Positions 1 to 9,170 of a DNA stretch of 64,000 bases are shown here, piece after piece. The position numbers and the translations under genes are program-made. Positions within the stretch are counted from its first letter, which is position 1. Each line of letters starts with the position of its first letter. The DNA comes from Sulfurovum sp. TSL6 (GTDB lineage Bacteria; Campylobacterota; Campylobacteria; Campylobacterales; Sulfurovaceae): assembly GCF_019972115.1 (NCBI RefSeq), contig NZ_BPFJ01000001.1, forward strand, positions 124,001 to 188,000, in the 5' to 3' direction. The notes beneath the pieces were generated by a model. The model had not been told where the DNA came from, did not search any database, and was given only the letters and a program-made list of their open reading frames with translations.

Positions 1-1044
1 TGCTTTTTTGAATGTTTTGTTGACTGTAGAAGCTTTACCCGGGCTGACACGTTTTTTAAGTCTGTAGATCTTGTCCAGTCTTTTTTTGGAAGTGAGCAGA
101 TCTTCTTCATTGAAATTAAAATCATTTCTATAATGGACAGAGTTGAGGTAGTAGCGCAGGACTTCTCCGTCATAAACTTTGAGTGCATCTTTGAGAAAGA
201 AACTGTTTCCTAAAGATTTACTCATTTTTTCACCATCTATTTGTACAAAACCATTATGCATCCAGTATTTTGCGAGTTCATGTCCTGTAGCACAGCGGCT
301 TTGGGCTGCTTCATTTTCATGGTGAGGGAAAAGCAGGTCAGCACCGCCTGCGTGGATGTCTATACTGTACTCCTGCGTACCATGCTCATGCGCAAAGTGT
401 TTTTCTATCATCGCAGAACATTCGATGTGCCAACCTGGACGACCTGAAGAGAAGGGTGTTTCAAAACAGATATCCTCATTTCCTTTACACGCTTTCCAGA
501 GTGCAAAGTCTTTAGGATTTCTTTTTTCTGAAGTGTGTGCTACACGGCTTTGGTTGTCCTCATCTTCACCCACCTGGTGTGATATCTCTCCATAATGGGT
601 ATCTTTACTGGTATCAAAGTAGACATCACCTGTGGAAATGACATACGCTATGTCCTTGTCGATGAGTGTCTGTATCATGTTTTCTATCGCCTGTAGGGAC
701 TCTGTGGCTTTGGGTTCGATGTCAGGACGATGTATGCCAAGTTCTGCCATCTCTTCAAGGTAGCGGTCAATGTAAAAAGAGGTGAGCTCTTCCATGCTTT
801 TGCCTGTCTCTTCTACTTTTTTGATGATCTTGTCATCAATGTCGGTAAAGTTCTTGCCCAGTGTGACTTTGTAGTTAAGGGCTTTGAGCGTACGCGAAAG
901 AAGGTCAAAAGAGAGGCTGCTGCGTGCATGGCCTAAATGCGCATCATCATACACTGTAGGCCCGCAGACATAGATGCTTGCTTCTCCTTTACGGATGGGT
1001 TCAAAAGGAAGTTTTGTTTTTTGTACGCTGTCATAGATGTGCAT
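1..1044 (-). CDS. cysS: Cysteinyl-tRNA synthetase, 3' end cut by window edge
   Basis: Charges tRNA-Cys with cysteine in the cytoplasm. The first 348 codons are present and the frame stays open at base 1; the family is about 460 residues, so roughly the last quarter lies outside. Class I signatures are visible: a [15 protein letters not shown] block containing the HIGH-type motif (HLGH) near the N-terminus, the zinc/cysteine-site block [13 protein letters not shown], and KMSKS in [11 protein letters not shown]. The start is the ATG at 1044-1042, giving [12 protein letters not shown]. In Helicobacter cysS lies next to murJ; here they are on the same strand but separated by a divergent two-gene insert. 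Confidence 0.95.
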   Translation of the reverse strand, partial: MHIYDSVQKTKLPFEPIRKGEASIYVCGPTVYDDAHLGHARSSLSFDLLSRTLKALNYKVTLGKNFTDIDDKIIKKVEETGKSMEELTSFYIDRYLEEMAELGIHRPDIEPKATESLQAIENMIQTLIDKDIAYVISTGDVYFDTSKDTHYGEISHQVGEDEDNQSRVAHTSEKRNPKDFALWKACKGNEDICFETPFSSGRPGWHIECSAMIEKHFAHEHGTQEYSIDIHAGGADLLFPHHENEAAQSRCATGHELAKYWMHNGFVQIDGEKMSKSLGNSFFLKDALKVYDGEVLRYYLNSVHYRNDFNFNEEDLLTSKKRLDKIYRLKKRVSPGKASTVNKTFKKA

Positions 1045-1227
1045 AATAATCGATAGCCCTTAAAATATGTAGTGTTGTGATTATAGCTAAAAGTTAATTA
1101 GAAGAGATACGCACAATATTTATAGATTAAACTGTCTATTTTATATTTTTTGGTTTTAGAGTAAAGGTTAACACATAATTAACACAAGGCCTATAAACTT
1201 TCATCACTAAATATAACAAGGGAAGAT

Positions 1228-3360
1228 ATGAAAATCAAATATTCATTAATAACGCTACTGGCTTTATCATCAATGAACGCAGAAGAGGTTAGTCTTGAGG
1301 CTGTGAGTGTTACAGCAACAAAGATCGCAACACCAACAAAGGATGTGTCGCAGTCAATTGTTGTGGTAGATGAGCAAACGATAGAAGATAAAAATATCTT
1401 GAATATCCAGGAAGCTATCGAAAATATACCAGGGGTAAATGCAGAGTCATCAACCAATTCACCAAGTCCTAGACTAATTATCAGGGGAGCAGGACTCAAA
1501 GCTAGATATGGTGTAAGAGAGATCATGGTGATGAAAGATGGGGTTCCTATGACGGATCCGGATTCATTTACAAGATTTGATTTTATAGATATGCAAGATG
1601 TGTCTAGTATAGAGGTTCAAAAAGGTCCAGGTTCTATCAATGCTGCAAATGCAACTGGTGGTGTAATCCAGCTTGTAACAAAATCTGTCTTTCAAGAGGG
1701 AGATGACAGAATCAAAATTGGTGTGGGTGATGATGGACAAAAAAATGTCAATCTAAAAGTTCGTGGTCAACTTGGAGAGAATGATTTTGCTTCTTTGACT
1801 TTTTCTCAACGTGAACTTGACAATGACTGGAGAGATAACAATGATTTTGATTCGACGCAAGTGAGTTTAAAACATGGTCATATCTTTGAAGATGAGGCTA
1901 CATTGGAGACAGAAGTTTCTTATACAGAATCAAATATGAACATTCCAACATCCATGACAGAAGAGGAATTTGAAATCTTTAAAGAAACGGGAGAACAACA
2001 TGATACAGATGCCCAATGGCAGCATAGTGCAAGAGATTCTAAAATCCTTTCTTTCAATACCAAATATGAAAAAGAGATCGGTGATCTACTCTTGAAACCA
2101 AGATTTTACTTTAACACGTGGGAACATTTTCACCCTGTAACAGGTTTGATCAATGACAGTGATGACAACAGTGTGTATGGAACTGATTTGGAACTTAACT
2201 ATAATCATAAAGTATTTGATAAGGAAGCAATCCTTGTGGCAGGTGTAACATATAAAACGGATATAACTAATGATGCCAAAAAGTATGAGTATGCAGATTT
2301 AAATTATGTTGATGAAACATATTATACTTCCAGTGGTCCAAGGACTAGAACTGTAATCGGAAATACTGAATCAAATAATAAAGGTGATCTGGCACAAATA
2401 GAAGATAGTACGACAACACTTTATGGTCTGTATTTGATGGAAACATTTTCTCTAACTGAAGATATCACTATAGATATGAGTACAAGAGTTGATAAATTAA
2501 AGATAGATATCAGTGGAAATGAGATAACGGCTTATGATTATGGAGCAAAAGATTATGTCACTGGTGCTGGACTTTACAGTATAGATAAAACATATAATCT
2601 CTTTTCTGCAAAACTTGGGGCGATATACAAACTAACAGACACAACCAATATGTATGCATCTGTTGCTACAGCGAACCAAGCGCCTACGGGAAGTGAGATT
2701 GAATCGGCGCAAGATCAAGGGATTTCACTTGATAAAAGTACAAATGTAAATTATGAAATTGGTCTTAAAACGAGAACAAACAATCTTTCATTAGATTTGG
2801 CAATCTATCAAAATGATGTAGATGATGAGATCATACAGATCCAAGATGCAGATGGTAATGTCATTTATGATAATGCTGGTAAAACAAGAAAAAGAGGTTT
2901 AGAACTTAATAGTGTTTATAGAGTTTCAAATGAATTGGACTTAGGTGGTTCTTATGCCTATAGTGATTTTGAATTTGTTACATTTGAGGAGCAGGTAGGC
3001 TATGGTGGTGGTGCAGAATGGGTATCAAGAGATGGTAACACCTTGCCTTATATCCCTAAAAACCAATACTCTCTGTTTGCAGCATATAGAATGGAAAACG
3101 GATTTAAAGCAAGAGTGACGACAAAAAGCTGGGGAAGTTACTATATGGATAATGCAAATACCCAAAAGTATGAAGGGTATGACTTTGTCACTGACCTGAT
3201 GATAGGGTATGAATATCAAGCGCATAATATACAGTTAAATGTAAGAAACTTGACAAACGAGTATTATGCAATGCAGGCTTCAAAAGATGCGAATGGAAAT
3301 GTGTCATATAAAGCAGCAGCACCTCAAAGTTTCATGGTGACTTACAGTTATGATTTTTAA
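1228..3360 (+). CDS. TonB-dependent outer-membrane receptor
   Basis: A 710-residue outer-membrane receptor. It has a short signal peptide (ending near MNAEE), an N-terminal plug (about residues 25-160, with IENIPGVNAESS, an IRGAG block, and GPGSINAANATGGVI) and a beta-barrel ending in an aromatic terminal strand (YSYDF). A good ribosome site (AAGGGAAG) precedes the ATG. The gene is followed after 10 bp by a membrane iron-sulfur protein, so the two are probably one operon. The ligand cannot be read from the sequence. A metal is plausible because the partner has a Cys/Met-rich tail, but siderophore or haem uptake is not excluded. Confidence 0.9.
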   Translation: MKIKYSLITLLALSSMNAEEVSLEAVSVTATKIATPTKDVSQSIVVVDEQTIEDKNILNIQEAIENIPGVNAESSTNSPSPRLIIRGAGLKARYGVREIMVMKDGVPMTDPDSFTRFDFIDMQDVSSIEVQKGPGSINAANATGGVIQLVTKSVFQEGDDRIKIGVGDDGQKNVNLKVRGQLGENDFASLTFSQRELDNDWRDNNDFDSTQVSLKHGHIFEDEATLETEVSYTESNMNIPTSMTEEEFEIFKETGEQHDTDAQWQHSARDSKILSFNTKYEKEIGDLLLKPRFYFNTWEHFHPVTGLINDSDDNSVYGTDLELNYNHKVFDKEAILVAGVTYKTDITNDAKKYEYADLNYVDETYYTSSGPRTRTVIGNTESNNKGDLAQIEDSTTTLYGLYLMETFSLTEDITIDMSTRVDKLKIDISGNEITAYDYGAKDYVTGAGLYSIDKTYNLFSAKLGAIYKLTDTTNMYASVATANQAPTGSEIESAQDQGISLDKSTNVNYEIGLKTRTNNLSLDLAIYQNDVDDEIIQIQDADGNVIYDNAGKTRKRGLELNSVYRVSNELDLGGSYAYSDFEFVTFEEQVGYGGGAEWVSRDGNTLPYIPKNQYSLFAAYRMENGFKARVTTKSWGSYYMDNANTQKYEGYDFVTDLMIGYEYQAHNIQLNVRNLTNEYYAMQASKDANGNVSYKAAAPQSFMVTYSYDF

Positions 3361-3370
3361 AGGAGAATAG

Positions 3371-4861
3371 ATGGTGGAGTTCAAAGAAACTAGAGATAGA
3401 AATGATATATACGGCATGCTCGTACTAGGATTTTTATTTAAAAACCAAACATTCTTGATGGCATTGAAACTCTGTGTTCTTGCTCTCTTCATTTACGGTG
3501 TATATATGGGATTTTCTGATCCTGGTGAGGAAAATATCTTTACTCAGCATCTCTTCTGGGGGCTTTTTTGGTCCCTTTTTATAGTGGTGACACTTACTAC
3601 CTTTGGTAGAATTTTTTGCGGTATCTGTCCTCATGGATTTTTAGGGAAATATATCACTAAATTCGGTCTTAAAAAAGAGATGCCACACTTTTTGAAAAAT
3701 AGATTTATCGGTATTTTCATTCTTTTTTTTGGATGGTGGGCCATCTACTATACGGTACCTGGATTCTGGAAAGTACCACTTGCCACAGCTTGGCTTTTTA
3801 CTGGTATTACATTGGTTGCTTTTGTGATGTATTATCTTTATAAAGATATGAGCTATTGTAAATATATCTGTCCTATTGGAACTTTGACAAAAGCCTATGC
3901 AAAAGTGTCATTTACGGAGTTGGGTACGTATAAAGAAGATTGCAACAGTTGTAAAACATTGGATTGTGCAGTTGCTTGTTCTTACAACCTCAATCCATTT
4001 TCTTTTGATAATAAAAACTCCATGGATGACTGTACACTTTGTATGGATTGTAGCAGTGCCTGTGATTCTGTTGCTTTTAGGTTTACGAAACCTTCACGGT
4101 CATTGTTTGAAAAATTCAAGTTCAATAAAGTAGAAGTGTGGGCATTTATACTCATTACTGCGGCCATTTCCATTACGATGAGCTTTCACCATGGTCTTAA
4201 TCGTTCAGCTATTGCAGATGAATTTATCTGGTCGAAAACTGCAGTGTTTGTACAACAGTATATAGACTTTGGTACACTCGATGCAGTCGGACTGTTTGCA
4301 TTTATCTATGCTACATTATTTGCGACAGGTATTGTCTATATCGGAATGTTTGTGGCTTCAAAGGTGTTAAAAGCACCTTTTGACAAGACGTTTTATACAT
4401 TAGGTTATGCCTTTGCCCCTTTGTTCCTTATTGGTGGATTGGCGCACTTGATACATAGTTTCTTTACACACAATTATGCAGATATAGCCAATGGTTTCAT
4501 TTATGGATTTGGTTTAGAAGTGGCTCCGGTTGAAAACCTGGCTTCAAGAAGAGATGCCTGGTTACATATCTTTGATGTGATTCCTTATATCGCTGTACTA
4601 TGGGGGTATCTGATCCTGGCAAAAAGAATGAAGTCTTTCAACGCAACAAAGCTGAAGAAGAGCATAGCTTTTGTCTTTGCTTCTTCACTTATCACACTTT
4701 ATTTGTCAACAAATCTCTATAGTGCTTATGTGTTTAAAACATATGGTATGGCAAAAAGAGGTCATCATGAAAATCATAGTGCAGCTAAACCTGTAAAAAA
4801 AGAAACAGCAGTGATGAAATGTACAGCCGGTAAATGTGGTGGAGGAATGAAAAAAACGTAA
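3371..4861 (+). CDS. Polyferredoxin-like membrane 4Fe-4S protein (NapH/CcoG-like)
   Basis: A 496-residue integral membrane protein. Visible are transmembrane segments near residues 28-46 and 62-78, a GRIFCGICPHG loop (C83, C86), a second CKYICPIG loop, and two ferredoxin-type clusters: CNSCKTLDCAVAC (spacing CX2CX4CX3C) and CTLCMDCSSAC (canonical CX2CX2CX3C). A further set of membrane helices occupies the C-terminal half. The N-terminal half matches the NapH/NosR/CcoG electron-transfer superfamily. The last residues, MKCTAGKCGGGM, form a Cys/Met motif that could bind a soft metal. It is translated 10 bp after the TonB receptor, suggesting reduction of the imported ligand at the inner membrane (inference). 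Confidence 0.85.
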   Translation: MVEFKETRDRNDIYGMLVLGFLFKNQTFLMALKLCVLALFIYGVYMGFSDPGEENIFTQHLFWGLFWSLFIVVTLTTFGRIFCGICPHGFLGKYITKFGLKKEMPHFLKNRFIGIFILFFGWWAIYYTVPGFWKVPLATAWLFTGITLVAFVMYYLYKDMSYCKYICPIGTLTKAYAKVSFTELGTYKEDCNSCKTLDCAVACSYNLNPFSFDNKNSMDDCTLCMDCSSACDSVAFRFTKPSRSLFEKFKFNKVEVWAFILITAAISITMSFHHGLNRSAIADEFIWSKTAVFVQQYIDFGTLDAVGLFAFIYATLFATGIVYIGMFVASKVLKAPFDKTFYTLGYAFAPLFLIGGLAHLIHSFFTHNYADIANGFIYGFGLEVAPVENLASRRDAWLHIFDVIPYIAVLWGYLILAKRMKSFNATKLKKSIAFVFASSLITLYLSTNLYSAYVFKTYGMAKRGHHENHSAAKPVKKETAVMKCTAGKCGGGMKKT

Positions 4862-4893
4862 CACCTGTCTTACGGTAGAAGAACAAAATCAAA

Positions 4894-4919
4894 AAGCTAA
4901 AGTCTCTTTTCTTTAGCTT
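4894..4919 (-). terminator. Hairpin terminator for murJ
   Basis: Stem AAGCTAAAG, 8-nt loop, and complementary stem CTTTAGCTT lie between the convergent iron-sulfur gene and murJ. Read on the minus strand the stem is followed by a T-rich run (TTTGATTTTG), as expected of a Rho-independent terminator for murJ. The plus-strand side lacks a T run. Confidence 0.6.
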
Positions 4920-4927
4920 GGAAACAT

Positions 4928-6334
4928 TTATCGTATATACCCCAATAACATTTGATTTATTGCATAGAGTAATAAAGAAAACAGTATCATTCCTATAAGT
5001 AAATAAAGAGATCTTTTTGATCTTATGATTTCCATAAATTTATCTGTACCAACCTCTTTCACGGTGAGGATAAAAAGCACCCATCCACCTATACTTCCAG
5101 CCAATGCTAGACCAGAAGCACCAAGAGGGTGCATGAGTATCAGTGAAAATGTTACAGAGGTAACCAAGGAGTAAACGGCAATTTTAGCGGCTTTGAGGTG
5201 TCTATGTGAGGCATAGAGAAAAAGAGAAAAAAGTTTTGCAAGTCCAAAAGGAAGCAAGCCTACCATATACATTTGAAGTACGCTTACCGTTTCGAGTGTT
5301 TGCACGCTTGTAAATTTTCCTCTCTCAAAGAGCAACCATACGATAGGTTCGGCCAGTAAGATACCGCCAACCATTGCAGCGCCTAGCAAAAATGAAAGTA
5401 ACCAAAAAGCTTGGTTCAAGTTTTTATACGCCTCTGTTTCATTTTTGTTTTTAAGGGCTTTTGAGACAGAAGGGAAAAGTACAGTAGCTGTAGCGATAGC
5501 AATGATGGCAAGAGGAAGCTGGAAGACACGGTTGGCATAAAAGAGATAAGAGACAGAACCTGTCATGAGGAAGGTTGCCAAAAGCGTGTCTATAAACGCA
5601 GAGATCTGAGGGGTGGAATTCCCCAGAATTCCGGGCAAAAATAGAGACTGGAAATGCTTCTTCTCTTCCTCAACATCTTTGCTTTTCCTGTATTTCCATC
5701 CCCCTACAAGGATCCTATGGAGGTTCAGCTTGTTGAGTGTGAGAAGATGGGCTGCTACCTGTAGGCCTCCACCGATGAGTACTGCAAAACTGAGTGCATA
5801 CGCGACGGTTTTTGGGTCCTCTTTCATATAAATGTAGAGTGCGGCTATCATGGAGATATTGAGCAGGGCTGTTGACATGGCTGTCGTAGCGAAATGGTTC
5901 TTGTACTGTAAAAGCGTGGCTAAGAAAGTGACGATAAAGATGAGGTCCAGGTACCAAAAGTTTATCGCGGTCAGTGGAGATGTTTTGGCTATCAGTTCTC
6001 TTCCCCAACCCAAAGCCAAAAGTTTCGTGATCGGTTCAGGAAAAAAGGTGATGAGCAGGGAAAAAGCCATCAAAAAGAGAAGAAATCGTAAAAAGATCGC
6101 TGTGGCAAAGACACCCTTGTGCTTGGAAGCGACAAATGAGGGCATAAATGCCTGTGTAAATGCACCCTCTGCAAAGATACGACGAAAAAGGTTAGGCAGT
6201 TTGAAGGCAACGAAAAACATATCACTCCACATGGAAGCACCGAGGGCTGAAGCCATAAGTACATCACGTCCTAGACCTGTAACACGTGAAAATAAGATAC
6301 CAAAACTGTTGGTGAAGATGGATTTAAGTCGCAT
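4928..6334 (-). CDS. murJ: Lipid II flippase MurJ (MviN)
   Basis: A 468-residue polytopic membrane protein of the MVF subfamily, which flips lipid II across the inner membrane for peptidoglycan synthesis. The N-terminus is characteristic (SIFTNSFGILFSRVTGLGRD), as is the FKLPNLFRRIFAEGAFTQAF block that follows. About a dozen hydrophobic helices run through to the C-terminus. Length fits the Campylobacterota family. It reads away from ruvA and in the same direction as cysS. The ATG at 6334 is the only start that keeps the conserved N-terminus. Confidence 0.93.
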   Translation of the reverse strand: MRLKSIFTNSFGILFSRVTGLGRDVLMASALGASMWSDMFFVAFKLPNLFRRIFAEGAFTQAFMPSFVASKHKGVFATAIFLRFLLFLMAFSLLITFFPEPITKLLALGWGRELIAKTSPLTAINFWYLDLIFIVTFLATLLQYKNHFATTAMSTALLNISMIAALYIYMKEDPKTVAYALSFAVLIGGGLQVAAHLLTLNKLNLHRILVGGWKYRKSKDVEEEKKHFQSLFLPGILGNSTPQISAFIDTLLATFLMTGSVSYLFYANRVFQLPLAIIAIATATVLFPSVSKALKNKNETEAYKNLNQAFWLLSFLLGAAMVGGILLAEPIVWLLFERGKFTSVQTLETVSVLQMYMVGLLPFGLAKLFSLFLYASHRHLKAAKIAVYSLVTSVTFSLILMHPLGASGLALAGSIGGWVLFILTVKEVGTDKFMEIIRSKRSLYLLIGMILFSLLLYAINQMLLGYIR

Positions 6335-6470
6335 AGTTTTCTTTAATTTTAAATTAAATGTATTTTAGCGTAATGTTGATATGAATTAAAAACATGTCAA
6401 TTTGACATATTTATCCATTTGAACTTAAACACTTGATATACTTTGAACACTTAAATAAATGAGGGTAGAT

Positions 6471-7028
6471 ATGATAGTAGGTATAGAAGGTACAGTAGAA
6501 AGAAAAGAGCCCACTTTTGTTCATCTGAATGTGAACGGATTGATCTATGAAGTGATGGTTTCTCTTCATACATCAAATGCTATAACAGACAAAAAAACCA
6601 AACTGTTTGTGACACAGGTCATACGTGAAGATGCCAATCTTCTTTTTGGATTTATGGATAGAAATGAACAAAAGATGTTTGACACTGTCTTGAAGATAAA
6701 CGGGGTAGGGCCTAAAGTAGGACTGGCTATCTGTTCCACTTTTACGCCTACCACTTTTGCAAAAGTAGTTGCTTCCAAAGATGTCAGTATGCTCAAGCGT
6801 GTACCTGGCATTGGGCCTAAGGCAGCGGGCCGTATCTTGGTTGAATTGGCTGACTTTATAGTAGATGGTCACGAGGAGAATGAGAACAGTGGCGCGTTAA
6901 ATGAAGCAACGATGGCTCTTGAGAGTTTAGGATTTAAAAAAGATGCCATTCAAAAAGCATTGCACGGGTGCAGTGGTGATACGAGTACATTGGTTAAAGA
7001 GGGATTGAAAAAGTTACAGAGACTATAG
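6471..7028 (+). CDS. ruvA: Holliday junction branch-migration protein RuvA
   Basis: A 185-residue junction-binding subunit of the RuvAB resolvasome. Domain I begins [14 protein letters not shown]. The two helix-hairpin-helix motifs are seen as [13 protein letters not shown] and [12 protein letters not shown], and the C-terminal RuvB-binding domain runs from about residue 140. An upstream in-frame ATG at 6459 exists, but the ATG at 6471 matches the family N-terminus and has GAGGGT at the right distance, so I chose it. In Helicobacter the order ruvA / mviN / cysS is also seen. Confidence 0.95.
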   Translation: MIVGIEGTVERKEPTFVHLNVNGLIYEVMVSLHTSNAITDKKTKLFVTQVIREDANLLFGFMDRNEQKMFDTVLKINGVGPKVGLAICSTFTPTTFAKVVASKDVSMLKRVPGIGPKAAGRILVELADFIVDGHEENENSGALNEATMALESLGFKKDAIQKALHGCSGDTSTLVKEGLKKLQRL

Positions 7029-7038
7029 GCGTATCGGT

Positions 7039-7866
7039 TTATACTCTTGTAAATACCAGTTCTTTGACATTGTGTCCTATTTCTTCTGCTACGACAGAAC
7101 ACTTGACAACAAAAAGAAAATAGATGGGACGTTTGGCGACATTATAGAGACTTTCAAAGTTACCCATCCCTTTGGAAAGTACGATATCTGCACGATCAAA
7201 GATCTTTTTTGAGATACTGCTGGCTTCTTCAAGATCAAAACCTGGTGTTCTCACACCTGTATCGACAATGTGGGCACAATCTTTGAGTAGTTGTCCCTCT
7301 TTGAGAGTGACATCATTGATGATGGGTTTGCCTCTGACAAAGTAGTGGACAGTGATATCATAATGCTTTTTAATGGTCTCTATCAGCAGTTTGTCGAAAA
7401 TATGTTCTCCAACATTATCAGCGAGGAGTACCATCTCTTTAGCATGCTGTAATTCTCTGATGAAGTTTTCAGTATCATCGATGGCAAATTTTTTATGTAA
7501 ATGATATTGGATCATTTCGTCCAGATCTAACTGCTCTTGCGCTCCAAAATCAATGACATTCCCGATAACGGCCATTTTAAGTGCATCGGGAATGGTGTAT
7601 ATGCAAGAGGTATCTATGTTTAATGCTTGTTCGGTAGCATATGCTTTTGCAAGGGCTACGGGATCTTTCTCTCCAGTGACATCAGATATGGCCTGATAAA
7701 TATCCCTTGCGATCTGTGGAGGAGTACTAGACATAGTATGGTCCATTAGAACCTGTGCAGTTTTATTGAACACTTTTTTACTTGTGTCATCATCAAGTTT
7801 CAAAAGTTTAGTCACCCTGAGGGCTTGATCAAATAAACAGGATAAACAGTCAGGTTTGATATTCAT
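7039..7866 (-). CDS. DUF89 / ARMT1-like metal-dependent phosphatase family protein
   Basis: A 275-residue protein with an N-terminal CxxC (C7, C10 in PDCLSCLFDQ) typical of subgroup I prokaryotic DUF89 proteins. It also has the family motifs LLADNVGEHIFDKLL, RGKPIINDVT and DIVLSKGMGNFESL, which form the metal and phosphate site. Characterised DUF89 members are damage-control phosphatases that remove aberrant phosphometabolites; the substrate here is unknown. It converges on ruvA with 10 bp between the stops and is probably transcribed alone. Confidence 0.85.
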   Translation of the reverse strand: MNIKPDCLSCLFDQALRVTKLLKLDDDTSKKVFNKTAQVLMDHTMSSTPPQIARDIYQAISDVTGEKDPVALAKAYATEQALNIDTSCIYTIPDALKMAVIGNVIDFGAQEQLDLDEMIQYHLHKKFAIDDTENFIRELQHAKEMVLLADNVGEHIFDKLLIETIKKHYDITVHYFVRGKPIINDVTLKEGQLLKDCAHIVDTGVRTPGFDLEEASSISKKIFDRADIVLSKGMGNFESLYNVAKRPIYFLFVVKCSVVAEEIGHNVKELVFTRV

Positions 7867-7899
7867 GTCACATATCCTTCAAATGATGCTCACAAAGAT

Positions 7900-8070
7900 T
7901 TAGTTAGAAAGAATGTAAATGAATGCAAGGTAGCTTAGAAATCCACCTAAGATCCAAGCAACTATATGTATAATCCTAATTTTACATTTTTCTTCATCTT
8001 TCTCAGTCAATTCATTTATTATTTTATGAGCATTTTCTAGCTCTTTTTCCAGTTCTTCAATTGTTTTCAT
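7900..8070 (-). CDS. Small membrane protein with N-terminal coiled coil
   Basis: A 56-codon ORF beginning MKTIEELEKELENAHKIINE. The first 30 residues are a charged heptad-like helix. They are followed by a hydrophobic segment of about 20 residues (IVAWILGGFLSYLAFIYIL) that would span the membrane. An AAAGGC sequence lies just upstream of the ATG. The amphipathic-plus-TM layout and good start make translation likely. I do not recognise a family, and no function can be assigned. Confidence 0.55.
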   Translation of the reverse strand: MKTIEELEKELENAHKIINELTEKDEEKCKIRIIHIVAWILGGFLSYLAFIYILSN

Positions 8071-8291
8071 ATTTAGCCTTTGTTATGTAACTAATTATAA
8101 AGTTTCAAGCTTTAAATATCTTGTTTTTATTACTTATATTCTCTATCAATATTGATACAGTAAAACAGCAGTAGTTTGACCAAATATTATATCCAAGTTT
8201 GATATTCACTGAATTCTTGACTCATCTTCTTTTTGATTACTGTATGAGTGTGTGGTAAAGGATGTCTTATTAAAATGGCAACTAAGATATG

Positions 8292-8570
8292 TTATGTTTT
8301 TTGTATGATCCGTCTAGCGGAGACAAATGTTTTGGCATAGCTTCTATGGGTTAGAGGTGATATAATGATGCCTTGCTTTTTAGAGGCAGCATGGATAAAC
8401 TTTCCATTGCCTATGTAGATACCCACGTGAGTGATAGGAATCCCTCTTTTTTTATCAGTGAGAAAGAAGAGTAGATCTCCTTTTTGCAGTTCATCTCTCT
8501 CAATGGCTTGACCTTGTTTGGTTTGATAATATCCGGAGCATAGACAATCAGAGGAATTTTGTATCTCCAA
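8292..8570 (-). pseudogene. NlpC/P60 peptidase remnant lacking the catalytic start
   Basis: About 92 residues match the C-terminal half of an NlpC/P60 cell-wall peptidase: ELQKGDLLFF, the histidine block ITHVGIYIGNGKFIHAAS, and a closing ARRII. The expected N-terminal part with the nucleophile block (DCSG followed by about 20 residues before the QG..I segment) is missing. Upstream, pieces such as RFRFGDTKF appear in another frame and are interrupted by a stop, and SSDCLCSGYY is followed immediately by the QG segment. This looks like an internal deletion plus frameshift. Confidence 0.65.
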
Positions 8571-8722
8571 AACGGAAGCGCATTTTTTCCTGCACTTCTT
8601 CCATTAAAGATTAAGAAAAAATAAGAGATGATTTTTTGCTTGTGCACTATATTTTGATCTATGTCTGGAAATTTCATTCATATTTTCTGATACTAGAGTA
8701 CAAAAATATGAATGAATATTTG

Positions 8723-9076
8723 CTAGTGAACCGTACCGCAGAAGTTCGCATCACATCCATGTACCGAACCGGAAAATTTTGAATTGTCTATAAAGAATTT
8801 TAAGAGACGTTTTTTACGATCTTGGAAAAGCGAACTTTTTAGGTTTGTAAGCGCTTCAGGTTTATCTTTGTGTATTTTTTCAAGTTTACCCGAAGTTTCG
8901 AAATAGAATTCCCAGTCGTCCTCATCTACCTGTTTGGCCATATAGAATGGCGTACCGTGACAGGAGGTACACAGTTTTTGTACGGTTCGAAATGCTTTTG
9001 TATCATACTTTTCTGCGCAAAAAGAGAGAGAAGTGAGAGAAACAATGAGGAGTGGTAGAACGACGATTTTTTTCAT
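8723..9076 (-). CDS. Small periplasmic c-type cytochrome-like protein
   Basis: A 117-residue exported protein: signal peptide (residues 1-20), then a single haem c site CTSCH (C36, C39, H40) in LCTSCHGTPFYMAK, with M47 a possible sixth ligand. The C-terminus has an unusual Cys pair, HGCDANFCG, close to the stop. Haem attachment would take place in the periplasm. Its redox partner is not evident; neighbours are the NlpC remnant and a divergent flavoprotein gene. Confidence 0.8.
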   Translation of the reverse strand: MKKIVVLPLLIVSLTSLSFCAEKYDTKAFRTVQKLCTSCHGTPFYMAKQVDEDDWEFYFETSGKLEKIHKDKPEALTNLKSSLFQDRKKRLLKFFIDNSKFSGSVHGCDANFCGTVH

Positions 9077-9170
9077 TAAAATACCTTTTTTGCACCTATT
9101 GTAATATCTGTATGTGTACTTTATGTGTAGCCGTATTTAGTTAGGGGTCTAATAGGATATAATACGTTCC

